Below, piece after piece: positions 39,106 to 50,185 of a stretch of DNA of 64,000 bases. Below the pieces are notes generated by a model, which worked only from the letters and a program-made list of their open reading frames with translations, searched no databases and was not told where the DNA came from. The position numbers were made by a program, and so were the translations under genes. The DNA is taken from positions 50,095,612 through 50,159,611 of the forward strand of contig OZ010590.1 of assembly GCA_963932145.1 (NCBI GenBank), written 5' to 3'. Within the stretch, counting starts at the first letter, position 1, and each line of letters opens with the position of its first letter. Source of the DNA: Acanthosepion lycidas (taxonomy: Eukaryota > Mollusca > Cephalopoda > Sepiida > Sepiidae).

Positions 39106-40625
39106 ACGGAAGCAAATGAAAGGGAAAGACCGTCTGACGGAAATGATGTGAAATGGTAAATCGGGAAATGAAAAGAAATAACGTATGTAGGAAATGATGA
39201 AGGAAGCAAATGAAAGGGAAAGACCGTCTGACGGAAATGATGTGAAATGGTAAATCGGGAAATGAAAAGAAATAACGTATGTAGGAAATGATGAAGGAAG
39301 GAAATGAAAGGGAAAGACCGTCTGACGGAAATGATGTGAAATGGTAAATCGGGAAATGAAAAGAAATAACGTATGTAGGAAATGATGAAGGAAGGAAATG
39401 AAAGGGAAAGACCGTCTGACGGAAATGATGTGAAATGGTAAATCGGGAAATGAAAAGAAATAACGTATGTAGGAAATGATGAAGGAAGGAAATGAAAGGG
39501 AAAGACCGTCTGACGGAAATGATGTGAAATGGTAAATCGGGAAATGAAAAGAAATAACGTATGTAGGAAATGATGAAGGAAGGAAATGAAAGGGAAAGAC
39601 CGTCTGACGGAAATGATGTGAAATGGTAAATCGGGAAATGAAAAGAAATAACGTATGTAGGAAATGATGAAGGAAGGAAATGAAAGGGAAAGACCGTCTG
39701 ACGGAAATGATGTGAAATGGTAAATCGGGAAATGAAAAGAAATAACGTATGTAGGAAATGATGAAGGAAGGAAATGAAAGGGAAAGACCGTCTGACGGAA
39801 ATGATGTGAAATGGTAAATCGGGAAATGAAAAGAAATAACGTATGTAGGAAATGATGAAGGAAGCAAATGAAAGGGAAAGACCGTCTGACGGAAATGATG
39901 TGAAATGGTAAATCGGGAAATGAAAAGAAATAACGTATGTAGGAAATGATGAAGGAAGGAAATGAAAGGGAAAGACCGTCTGACGGAAATGATGTGAAAT
40001 GGTAAATCGGGAAATGAAAAGAAATAACGTATGTAGGAAATGATGAAGGAAGGAAATGAAAGGGAAAGACCGTCTGACGGAAATGATGTGAAATGGTAAA
40101 TCGGGAAATGAAAAGAAATAACGTATGTAGGAAATGATGAAGGAAGGAAATGAAAGGGAAAGACCGTCTGACGGAAATGATGTGAAATGGTAAATCGGGA
40201 AATGAAAAGAAATAACGTATGTAGGAAATGATGAAGGAAGGAAATGAAAGGGAAAGACCGTCTGACGGAAATGATGTGAAATGGTAAATCGGGAAATGAA
40301 AAGAAATAACGTATGTAGGAAATGATGAAGGAAGGAAATGAAAGGGAAAGACCGTCTGACGGAAATGATGTGAAATGGTAAATCGGGAAATGAAAAGAAA
40401 TAACGTATGTAGGAAATGATGAAGGAAGGAAATGAAAGGGAAAGACCGTCTGACGGAAATGATGTGAAATGGTAAATCGGGAAATGAAAAGAAATAACGT
40501 ATGTAGGAAATGATGAAGGAAGCAAATGAAAGGGAAAGACCGTCTGACGGAAATGATGTGAAATGGTAAATCGGGAAATGAAAAGAAATAACGTATGTAG
40601 GAAATGATGAAGGAAGGAAATGAAA
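39106..40625. repeat. 94-bp satellite, about 16 near-identical units
   Basis: Each unit contains GGGAAAGACCGTCTGACGG and CGTATGTAGGAAATGATGAA. Units are almost identical; the main variant is GAAGCAAATG in place of GAAGGAAATG, found at 39109, 39203, 39861 and 40519. The last three are exactly 658 bp (7 units) apart. Because 94 is not a multiple of 3 and the unit has no stops in this orientation, a minus-strand frame of 599 codons runs through it. That frame (Phe/Ser/His-rich) is an artefact. Confidence 0.97.
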
Positions 40626-40639
40626 GGAAAATAACTTAT

Positions 40640-41060
40640 GAAGGAATTGAACTGAAATAGTGAAGGATGCAAATGAACGACAGTATTTTTACGTTGAAGC
40701 CATAAAAAATCAATCGTGTCTGTCAAAAGAGAGAGTAAAAATAAACTCAATTCAATCAAATAAAATAAAACCCAAGTTCTTGATAGATTAACCTGGGAGT
40801 GGTTCTTGATATCATTTAGAGATTCGACTCTTTAAATTAATTCAGTTCTTCTACTTCCTTGAGATGGTAATAATGTTTTCATGTAACGCCATTAGCGCAT
40901 TTGTGGAAGGGATAGAAAAAAAGGAACTCATTTGCAATGTACTACAAGGTTAGCGCAGTGACAATTGTGCTGGCACCCCAACTGGTCTGTGTCAAAAGTT
41001 TACAGATTTATTATGCTCTAATGCGATGTTCCTCAGCCGGTGCCCAAGGCACAATAATTC
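40640..41060. other. Unassigned noncoding stretch
   Basis: Nothing recognised. Confidence 0.5.
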
Positions 41061-41063
41061 ACC

Positions 41064-41065
41064 TT

Positions 41066-41112
<47 letters not shown>

Positions 41113-41135
41113 TATAAAGAGACTAAGATAGATAA

Positions 41136-41201
<66 letters not shown>

Positions 41202-41213
41202 TATAAAGAGACT

Positions 41214-41250
<37 letters not shown>

Positions 41251-41262
41251 TATAAAGAGACT

Positions 41263-41319
<57 letters not shown>

Positions 41320-41331
41320 TATAAAGAGACT

Positions 41332-41380
<49 letters not shown>

Positions 41381-41410
41381 TATAAAGAGACTAGAGAGAG
41401 AGAGAGAGAT
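41064..41410. repeat. (GATA)n arrays with a recurrent spacer
   Basis: Five GATA runs are separated by the same spacer, TTATAAAGAGACTAA, at about 41112, 41201, 41250, 41319 and 41379, so the array is a minisatellite with a tetranucleotide interior. It ends in a short (AG)n run. Confidence 0.95.
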
Positions 41411-41419
41411 ATGAACATT

Positions 41420-43540
41420 GATTAAGAAAGAGGAAACGAGCGAAGGGCAAATCGTTTTCACTTATACACTGCTCTAATTCAGTTCATAATGCAAATTAAT
41501 TTTTTTATGCTGACCTTTGTTTCTCTATACATAAAGACGCCTTTACTCTGGCCTAACTCCCGCCTTATTCGTTGTTAAGTTTTGTTTTTCAACTCTGATA
41601 AAGCTAGGGCGTTCAAGTCCAGTATGGAGACCTTCCACCTCGAACAGCATCAAAGGCTTATCAAACAGGATTTAAACATCTCCCTTGTCAACGGCTGTCT
41701 ATTGAACTGTCCTTGTTGTCATGTACAAAGATAGGATTGATTTCAAAGCGACCTGTTATCGGGTGGCTCGTGTATAAGGTTTGAAATCCTGAAGCGGGGT
41801 GAACAGAATCAAAATTCAAAAGTTATCGTGACAAAAAAGTTTTGAGGGTTGGGGGAGCTTTTCTATGCCATTAGGTTTGGTTTTGTTTTTTTATTCAGAA
41901 TCATATTTTCTGTATATTTAGGACCCTTCATGAGATCGCTTAAAACAGAGCGTAGCATGATGAAAAAGACGCCAAGCTTGACGAAAACAATTTTTTTAGC
42001 GTCTAAATGTTTGTTATTATTAAGAGGAAAGATCAAAGTATTTTTTAATTATTTTTAAAAATTTTTCCTTCTTTTTAGAATATTGTAGATTTTGATTAAA
42101 AAAACTTTTTTCTCTTTGTACCACCAGAACTCGTAAAATAACATATATAATTTTAGTGCGTTTTTTTCTGTATGACAAACATTAATTTTGAAAATCTTGC
42201 AAAAATAAAAATAATTGTCGCATTTTAATGAAACTTTCAGAAACTATTCACAAATGATGGAACTTATCTTAAATATGTTTTTCTTTTTTGAAGTCATAGC
42301 AAAAATAATTTTTTCATATATATTACCCCCTCCCCCAACTAACTGTACGAAAACTCTATAATTTCAATTTTGGGAATATTAGTGATTATATTAGTTAAAA
42401 GCACAAGGCTTTGAGGAAAACAAATCATCTTTTTCTTTTTTTTCTTTTTTGTTTTTAGTTGGACCACCTCTGCCTGAAAATAGTCGCTGAATTGTAACAT
42501 ACAAAACTCAATAAAACAAAAATATTATTTAATTTCAAAAAGCTTTTAATTGCTTTTATTTATTTTAATGAACATGGACAATATTGTGTGAAAGCAAAAA
42601 GATATTTCGATGAAAAATGGATTTTTAAAACAATTATTTGTTATTACTTTAATTATAATAGATTTTTACATTTAAGTTAAAATATTATAAAATTAGTTAA
42701 AAGCCGAATTCACTTTCGTAAATGTCCTTTATTTTTGCGAAACGTGTGTGGAGAAGTTAAATTGGTTTTTCAATTTCATCTGAGAAGAGTACCTACAAGT
42801 ATGAGTACCATCTTTTGAAATTTAAATTTGTATTTTATGTACACTTCTGATAAAATTTCATAAGAAAGGTACCTATAAATTAATTAGATATCTTTCTTAT
42901 GAAATTTAATCTCACTCTTAACAGTCTTATTTTAATTTCTTTATAATATATTTTCCATAAAGCATCGTAAGTGTAAAGGTGAAAGCAAAGTACAAAAAAA
43001 ATTAGAGCGCTGAAAGTTTTCCTTAAAAATAACGAGGTAAATAATTTGTTCACTTAAATCTAAATAATTTCACTTCTCTCCTTCCGTAGAAGGAATTATT
43101 GCCACGTAAGCTATCAGTACGTCATGAAAATGTCTTTCGCCACCTGTTAAGTGACGCGAAAGTTTATGACCTGCTTTATTTTATTTTCAAACTACATCTT
43201 TTCGGCGCAGAAACTAAGTAAAGCTTGTTTCAAAATATTTTAAATAAACATTATAATTTCTGATTTTCTTAAAATAAGTTTTCAAAAATTTATAATTGAT
43301 TTTTCAAACCGAAATTTTGATTTTTTTATAAAATGGAATAAAATGGTTGACATGATTGATTATCTATCAATTTTGCTGACAAAAAAAAAACAAGATGTTT
43401 AACGAAAATTTTGGACGTGCTACGAACGATTAAAAAATGTAAAAAATACCCCCAAAATACTAATATAGATATATAGATATTCACGAAAATATAGATATAT
43501 AGATATTCATGAAATATATTTTAACCGAAATGAATCTTAA
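41420..43540. other. AT-rich noncoding stretch
   Basis: No gene recognised. It contains one notable hairpin: AAATTTCATAAGAAAG at about 42855 mirrored by CTTTCTTATGAAATTT at about 42891. A 69-codon frame at 41849-42058 has no recognisable content. Confidence 0.5.
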
Positions 43541-43553
43541 TGTATTCTTCTTG

Positions 43554-43555
<2 letters not shown>

Positions 43556-43599
<44 letters not shown>

Positions 43600-43600
43600 T
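43556..43600. repeat. (TTA)n microsatellite
   Basis: Simple trinucleotide tract of about 14 copies. Confidence 0.95.
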
Positions 43601-43674
43601 CTGTAGTTTACATTGAGTTCTCCCTGGATTAATATCCTCTTTGGAATTAACCATACAAATCACCAGTCACAAAT

Positions 43675-43676
<2 letters not shown>

Positions 43677-43726
<50 letters not shown>

Positions 43727-43728
43727 TT
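43677..43728. repeat. (TA)n microsatellite
   Basis: Simple dinucleotide tract. Confidence 0.95.
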
Positions 43729-43729
43729 A

Positions 43730-43910
43730 ATGCATGTTTCATTAAATAATATAGACAAGTTTTGTCTATTTATTTTAAGTAAGTTCCTTTCATATTGTCT
43801 GATAATCTTAAACACATTATCGTTGAAAGACGAAAGGAAAACACCATATTGATACATGTTTAAACCCAATCTAAGCTTTCGGCTTACATAAGCCATTTCA
43901 ATAAATCAAA
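43730..43910 (-). mobile_element. Penelope-type 3'-region relic
   Basis: On the minus strand a perfect hairpin GGCTTA-TG-TAAGCC is followed by GAAAGCTT, the same order (stem, GAAA, palindromic AGCT) as the hammerhead-like motif at 62.8 kb, but the upstream core has decayed to TTGAAAT. The following minus-strand segment AGACAAAACTTGTCTA is also found, in similar form, near 63205. Confidence 0.4.
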
Positions 43911-44099
43911 CAACACAAGGACAAAACAACAATGATAGTCGGCCCTTGCTGCATGAAAAATATCCAAGTAACGACAAAATCGTATATACGGAACGCGGAA
44001 GCGAAAATCGCGTCGCAGCTAGTGACGTCACACATGACCACGCGAGAGTAAAAAACGAGAATTATTAATTATGGGAAGCTTGACCCCTACATTTAAATG

Positions 44100-44310
44100 A
44101 TATCTCTAACATTTTTAGACATTTAAAACAACATGCCTGCCTACGTACTCAATTCCGGAAGATCCTTGTTGACAACACGACTATACTTAAACATGAAAAC
44201 AATAAAGAAAAATTAAAAATTCTCGAAGCTGTATACATAAAACATTTGGAATCTAACCTGAACAAAATAAACTATGAAATCTCCACAAATATCCTTAAAT
44301 GCCTATAATT
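44100..44310 (+). pseudogene. Penelope-like endonuclease C-terminus relic
   Basis: Plus-strand translation reads HLKQHACLRTQFRKIL, then ILKHENNKEKLKILEAVYIK and HLESNLNKINYEI. The arrangement (H/R-rich segment, a KL.ILEA.YI motif and a terminal LN) is the usual C-terminal end of the Penelope GIY-YIG domain. About 60 codons remain, with no RT region. Confidence 0.6.
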
Positions 44311-44317
44311 TATAACA

Positions 44318-44345
44318 GAAGCCATTGGTTTATACCAATGGCTTC
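44318..44345. repeat. Short perfect hairpin
   Basis: GAAGCCATTGG, a 6-base loop, then CCAATGGCTTC, just downstream of the Penelope relic. Confidence 0.8.
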
Positions 44346-44404
44346 CCATACTTAATACTTCTCGTTTTTCACTCTCTTTTTCGTGGGTATGGATTTCAGG
44401 TACT

Positions 44405-44985
44405 TTGCAAAAGTTGGTTGGTTGGTTGTTTTGTTTTATGGCATACCAAAACCTCAGTGGGCCATTTAATACCAACAAAATTTTGAAATAGATTCATAGT
44501 GATAGTTTGGTAAAAAAAGGTGTGTATGAATACATATATATTTGTTTGGTTTAGCTTGCTTTGTTCTACGGCACATCAACCTCAATGGGCTATTTAATGA
44601 CGACAACTTTTTTCCTGGTAATATTTTGCTTTGTCAAAAATCTATTTCTGGTAATTTTTGTTTACTCAAAAACATATTGCTAGTAATAGTTTTTTTCTTC
44701 AAAAATTTATTTCTTGTAATAATTTATTACAAAGTATTTCTGGTATTAAAACCTATTTTGACACTTTTATAATCCTTATAACCTCAGTTTCTGGGTTAAC
44801 TATTTTCCCATAGCTGGGACACTAACAGGTGCTACCACCCCGGGTCAGGGTGGACCTGGGAACACCAGCAATTAAGACTTGATTCCACGCTCCTCAAAAC
44901 CTCCTGATCAGAGGCCTTGCTGTTGGACGTAGTTTATCGTCTTACCCTGGACGCGGATGTAGTTTATCGTCATACCCAGGACGAA
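44405..44985 (+). repeat. Direct repeat U, copy 1
   Basis: Homologous to 46848-47644. It includes two internal copies of a block with TTTTATGGCA...CAACCTCAGTGGG, a tandem series of TTTCTGGTAATA-like units, and a GC-richer end (GCTACCACCCCGGGTCAGGG and GGACGCGGATGTAGTTTATC). No coding potential recognised. Confidence 0.8.
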
Positions 44986-45023
44986 CTTTGCAAAAGTGTT
45001 GTATACTGGGATCTCCTTCCCAT

Positions 45024-45084
45024 ATATATTACACACACGCACACACACGCACATACTCATACACATACACAGACACACAGATAC
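45024..45084. repeat. (CA)n-like microsatellite
   Basis: An interrupted CA/CACG/CATA run. Confidence 0.85.
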
Positions 45085-46190
45085 ATCAACAAGTCTGTAA
45101 GCAAATATTTAAAAAAAGCATTTATTTTACACAAAATATATTTTTCAACTGTTGTAACCTAGAAAGGGTTACTAAATGAGAAATAATCAAAACGGAGGTT
45201 GGAAATGAAATGGTAATCAATAAAATACAATACTCGCCAGCCGCGTGAAGTAGGTAAACCACTGCTAGTGGTGAGCTACTTAGCATATTACCCAGCACCA
45301 CCACCACTTACAATATGAGGTTTGGGAAATACCTATTAATGTTCGTAGGTACGGTATATAACATTCAACATACTATTTTTCGTTGTCAATGCCCTTGATT
45401 CAGTGGAAATTATACAGTGAGCATTTTAGTTCATAATTCAAGTGATAATTACATTAAGCTGCAGATTTATTGATCCACCTTAGTCTCTTGTGTTTATCCA
45501 ACATAATCATTTCAGCATCATGAAAAACATTACCTGAACCGAAAATAGAGAATCAATAGAAGCCAGAAATGGAAACTGGCGGGCGAGGGTGGTGGTATAA
45601 TGTAGATGGTTTCTTTCTTTCTTTCTTTCTTTCTTTTTTTCTTTCTTTCTTTTCTCATCAGATAAAGCAACGAAAATAAAGGATATATAACAGAGGCACA
45701 AGAGACGTTTTATCTTTTATTTCGGAGTTTCTATGAATTAGATTTATTTTGGTGAACACACCCATTCACATCGGCATATATGCTTTCTATTCGCTTATCT
45801 ATAAATGGGCGGGGGTGGGGGACTGAAATATTGGCAGTCTAATACCATTCCATAAAATCTGACCAAATGAACAAGTTTGGAAAGGCTTCTTGTTTGGGAT
45901 TGAAACATTTAAAGAATGACTAACGAATACGTTTACACTACAGTAAAGACATTATTAGTTTGTTTTTTGTTTTTTATTTTCTCAAAGAGAAATTATCTAA
46001 ATGAGTCATGATTCTTTCAAATTTAAAGAAATCGACCAGTCATTTTGGTGCTTTCTCACTCATTCGCCAGGAAATGAAACGTTGAATTATAAGAACTTCT
46101 AATATTACATTACGCCATGCAAGCGATACAGATTTTTTCGATGTTATCTAGTCCTGGGTATGATGATAAACTACATCCGGCAGCAATTAT
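45085..46190. other. Mostly unassigned sequence
   Basis: Contains a segment at 45135-45310 weakly similar to 50890-51060 (shared CGAAGGTTGG.AATGAA-like and TCGCCAGC words), a (TTTC)n run at 45611-45655, and at 46147-46180 an inverted copy of GATGTAGTTTATC...ACCCAGGAC from repeat U. No gene. Confidence 0.4.
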
Positions 46191-46811
46191 ATAATTATAT
46201 AAAAATAACTTTCATTTCTTTTTTCTTTCGCTGCTAAAACATCCATATTTTTCGCTCGTTAAGAATGTTCAGAGATTATCTTTTTTATTTTCTAACTGAT
46301 TCTTGTATATTCCTCACGTCATAGTTGATTCTGACAAAGGCCAATTTTGACAATGGTGTCCCCGACTCGGACTGAACTCATCAGCAAGACACACCTCGAT
46401 GTTTAGTGTTGATAACTTTATTTACATATTTTGGATGAGAGATCGAATTGTAAAGACACGTATCCTTTTCCTGGCTGGAAAGTGCCTTTCCAATTGGCAT
46501 TGGTGGCCATTGTTTGAACCCGGGTAAAGCCAATATTCTAATATTCATATTCAATACAGAGTTTATCCTTTTTTTTTAAAATTAGTGCAATACTGTCTTC
46601 CTTCTTTGATTTAGATTTTTGTAACGCACTAAGTTAAACTTAATAAAAGTTTGTTGCTAAGAAGATTATTTCACTATATCTTTCCAGATATTAGGTTGGT
46701 GCAAAAATAATGACGTAATAATGTCGTTTTTTGACGTTAAAAATACGTCAAAAAACGACATTATTACGTCATTATTTTTGCACCAACCTAATAGTTTTTC
46801 ACGCCAGAATC
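46191..46811 (+). repeat. Direct duplication V, copy 1
   Basis: A segment of about 620 bp duplicated at 48980-49598, with by eye only about 15-20 differences. Both copies contain the same mariner MITE at the same place, so the duplication post-dates that insertion. No gene recognised inside. Confidence 0.9.
46691..46791. mobile_element. Mariner MITE copy 4
   Basis: Ends TTAGGTTGGTGCAAAAATAA and mirror; TA at 46689-46690 and 46792-46793; 101 bp. Confidence 0.93.
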
Positions 46812-46847
46812 GGGAGATTCAAGATTTTGGGGATCTTAATTGCTGTT

Positions 46848-47644
46848 TCGTTGTTTGGATTGTTTTGTTTTATGGCATATCAACCTCTGTGGGTCATTTA
46901 ATGCCAGCAAAAGTTTGAAATAGATTTATAGCGATAGTTTGGTAAAAAAAAACAACAACAAAAAAAACAGGCGTGAATGTATAAATATATATTTGAACCA
47001 TTTTTCAATTACTCATATTTTTTTAGTACAATTCAACTTCTTTTAGGAAATTTACAATCTTGGATGGTTTTATTTTCGTAAAAAGGTTTTTTTAAATTAC
47101 TCACTGGTTTGGTTTGTTGTGTTTTATGGCAAATATCAACCTCAATGGGTTATTTAATGCCGACAACTTTTTTTCCTAGTAATATTTTGTTTTGTCAAAA
47201 ATCTATTTCTGGTAATATTTTTTTCCTCAAAAATGTATAGCTGGTAATATTATTTTAAAACCTGTATTGTTGGTAATATTTTTTTTTTCAAAAACATATT
47301 GCTGGTTATATTTTATTTTTCAAAAATATATTGCTGGTAATAGTTTTTTTTTTTTTTCTTCCAAAATCTATTTCTGGTAATAATTTTTTACAAAGTATTT
47401 GTGGTATTAAAACCTATTTTTACACTTTTATAATGCTTTTTACCTCAGTTTCGGGGTTAACTATTTGCCCATAGCTGGGACCCTAACAGGTGCTACCACC
47501 CCGGGTCAGGGTGGACCTGGGAACGCCAGCAATTAAGAGGTGGTTCCACGCTCCTCAAAACCTCCTGATCAGAGGCCTTGCTGTTGGACATAGTTTATCG
47601 TCTTACCCTGGACGCGGATGTAGTTTATCGTCAAACCCAGGACG
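46848..47644 (+). repeat. Direct repeat U, copy 2
   Basis: Longer than copy 1 because it holds more TTGCTGGTAATA-type tandem units (about 47200-47410). The GC-richer end at 47470-47640 matches copy 1 closely. Confidence 0.8.
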
Positions 47645-47706
47645 TCTTAATTGCTGTTATTCTCATGTCCACCCTGATCCGTAATGGTAGCACCAGTTAG
47701 GCTCTC
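47462..47706. repeat. Foldback at the end of repeat U copy 2
   Basis: CTAACAGGTGCTACCACC, GGGTCAGGGTGGAC and CAGCAATTAAGA (47472-47537) are mirrored at 47640-47702 as TCTTAATTGCTG, GTCCACCCTGATCC and GGTAGCACCAGTTAG. Confidence 0.7.
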
Positions 47707-47884
47707 AGCTACGGACAAAGAGTAAACCAATAACCAAAACAATGTACAAAAAAAGTATAAAAATACATTTTTATATAAAAAATTTGCCAACGATACATAT
47801 TTGTATAAAAAGATACCAACACTACATATTTATAGCAAAATTACCAACAATAAATTTTAAAACAAAATAACCCACAATACATTT

Positions 47885-48480
47885 TATCTGCAGTTGAAGG
47901 CATACGATGGACTCTCCCGTTATTTTCGACGTATGAGTGTCTTTCAGTTCAGTTTTAATGTTCATGCTTCGTATGAGACAAGAATCCTGCACGGGATTTG
48001 CTAACAAGTCCACGTGAGGGACATGCTGAAGGATTGACCGTCATATGGGCTGATATATTGGCACGAGATTCAGTGTTGGTTCTTAATTCTCTCAAATGGT
48101 TGAAACGGTTCTTATCAAAGTTAGTTATTCCTCGGTGGCAGGTGTTTCTCCAGTTTTCTCGGTTTTCAGCAGCGAGTTCGGACTCCCCTATAGGGATGTT
48201 TGCAGCATTTAAATTATATTTGATTTTCTCCTTGAAGCCTACATTACGCTTACCATAAAAAAGTTGGCCATACATTTTCGGCATCCGATCATCACTTATT
48301 CTTACGACATGACCAGCCGATCTAAAATGTGATTGCATCAGAAAGGATTCTATACCACCGACACGACATTTGATGAAAAGATCAGGGTTTGAGATTTTGC
48401 CCTGCAGCGTATATTGAACGAAGACAACGTTTATGAAAAGCATCAAGTTGATTGATGTATGTTCTGTCCATAGAGATTGA
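47885..48480 (-). pseudogene. RTE-like LINE 3' end with degenerate zinc-finger tail
   Basis: The minus-strand frame (about 163 codons, 47955-48446) shows the C-terminal region of a common LINE polyprotein: FRSAGHVVRISDDRMPKMYG, FYGKRNVGFKEKIKYNLNAA and ELAAENRENWRNTCHRGI, ending in a degraded CPSRGLVSKSRAGFLSHTKH that resembles the usual Cys2His2-type tail with a Cys lost. Upstream (48390-48480) DRTYINQLDAFHKRCLRSI continues in another frame. RT and endonuclease are absent. The 3' end near 47900-47940 (CTCATACGTCGAAAATAACG then GGAGAGTCC) matches the tail of the family A SINEs. Confidence 0.8.
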
Positions 48481-48979
48481 TATGCCGCTAAACAAAATCA
48501 GCCAAGCAACCAACTCAATGTTATCACAACACATGCATTACCAAATAAAATTTATTGCAACCTTAACATGAAGGCGGCCATTAAAAATTTAGATACAATG
48601 TGTTCATTGCCTTATTAATGTCACTGTACCCATTACAGCATCAACTCTTTTAAAAACATTGCGGTATTAAATTCAAAATAATAGTTGCATCGTTATATTT
48701 AAAGCAGACATTGCAGCATTAAATAAAGATCAATGTCCCCTTGAAGCATTAAAGTCGGTGTGATCATTATTAATCCAAGGTCTACTGACGTCTTAAATTC
48801 AATGCAGTCATTGACATGTTAATGCTGTCTTTATCGCATTAAAATTATTCATACGTTAAACACTTTCAAGTCTTTTTGCGATAACGTAAAATATTGTTTG
48901 TATTAATGATCTGCGTCTATCTGTGACATTGTTATGAAGTCTGAAAACTTTCACCATAATAAAAACTAGATTTTAAAAC
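48481..48979. other. AT-rich noncoding stretch with ATTAA periodicity
   Basis: Between about 48520 and 48860 words such as GCATTAA / TTAATG recur every 20-40 bases, giving a diffuse repetitive texture. No gene. Confidence 0.4.
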
Positions 48980-49598
48980 ATAATTATATAAAAATAACTT
49001 TCATTTCTTTTTTCTTTCGCTGCTAAAACATCCATATTTTTCGCTCGTTAAGAATGTTCAGAGATTATCTTTTTTATTTTCTAACTGATTCTTGTATATT
49101 CCTCACGTCTTAGTTGATTCTGACAAAGGCCAATTCTGACAATGGTGTCCCCGACTCGGACTGAACTCAACAGCAAGACACACCTCCATGTTTAGTGTTG
49201 ATAACTTTATTTACATATTTTGGATGAGAGATCGAATTGTAAAGACACATATCCTTTTCCTGACTGGAACGTGCCTTTCCAATTGGCATTGGTGGCCATT
49301 GTTTGAACCCGGGTAAAGCCAATATTCTAATATTCATATTCAATACAGAGTTTATCCTTTTTTTTAAAAAATTAGTGCAATACTGTCTTCCTTCTTTGAT
49401 TTAGATTTTTGAAAAGCACTAAGTTAAACTTAAAAGTTTATTGCTAAGAAGATTATTTCACTATATCTTTCCAGATATTAGGTTGGTGCAAAAATAATGA
49501 CGTAATAATGTCGTTTTTTGACGTTAAAAATAAGTCTAAAAACGACATTATTACGTCATTATTTTTGCACCAACCTAATAGTTTTTCACGTCAGAATC
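48980..49598 (+). repeat. Direct duplication V, copy 2
   Basis: Matches 46191-46811, including the internal MITE. The two copies stop matching at the same point, just beyond the MITE (CAGAATC). Confidence 0.9.
49478..49578. mobile_element. Mariner MITE copy 5
   Basis: 101 bp, TA at 49476-49477 and 49579-49580; two substitutions in one arm (AAGTCTAAAAACG) relative to copy 4. Confidence 0.93.
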
Positions 49599-50150
49599 CA
49601 TCTTGCACATTTATAAATCTACAAATCATCCGTGCATTGAATATTCCTGCCATATCTGGTCTAGTTCTCCGGCTATATATCTCGAGCTTCTCAACAAAAG
49701 GGTCTGTAATGTTATCGGACCTGACCTGGCATCTCGACTTCAGGAGGTGGCTTCCCACTGTCTTTTCTATAAATATTTTCATGGTATTTTTTTAAGGAGC
49801 TTTTTTTTTTCTTGGAACAGCGAATCCGTGAATTGAAGTGTAATACTAGATTGGCAATTAGGTCTCATCATTTTACTGTTGAAATAGCTAGATTGGACCT
49901 TAAGTTCTACTCTAATAGTTTATTTTCCGCGCACTCTTTACATATGGAGTTCCGGTTTCTTAATTCCCTGCCGCCTACAATTTTCAAAAATTTAAATGCA
50001 ACGTCAATCGCCATTTTTGTCTTCCGTTCTTTTAATTTTCAAATCTCCTCACTAAAGCCCTCTCATTCTTTTCTACTGCCAGTAACCACTTGTGTCTTAG
50101 TGACATTATCACCTTGTTTCGGGGTAAAATAATTTAAAGGAAATCTGTAT
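49599..50150 (+). pseudogene. LINE 3' fragment (jockey/CR1-like)
   Basis: Plus-strand translation shows YSCHIWSSSPAIYLELLNKR, CNVIGPDLASRLQ, CLFYKYFHG, then LFSAHSLHMEFRFLNSLPP and FRSFNFQISS in shifted frames. Same family as 4928-5472. The 3' terminal motif is CCTTGTTTCGGGGTAAAATA followed by A-rich sequence. It starts exactly where duplication V ends. Confidence 0.78.
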
Positions 50151-50185
50151 TTCGAATTGTAATAATAAAAGTATTCTTTCCTACT

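Noticed and set aside
19010..40625. Possible CRISPR array in the regularly spaced repeats
   Set aside because: Units are contiguous tandem repeats without unique spacers, and the sequence is animal in character.
38960..40759. 599-codon minus-strand frame, Phe/Ser/His-rich
   Set aside because: Translation of the 94-bp satellite; 94 is not a multiple of three and the peptide repeats only because three units make a whole number of codons.
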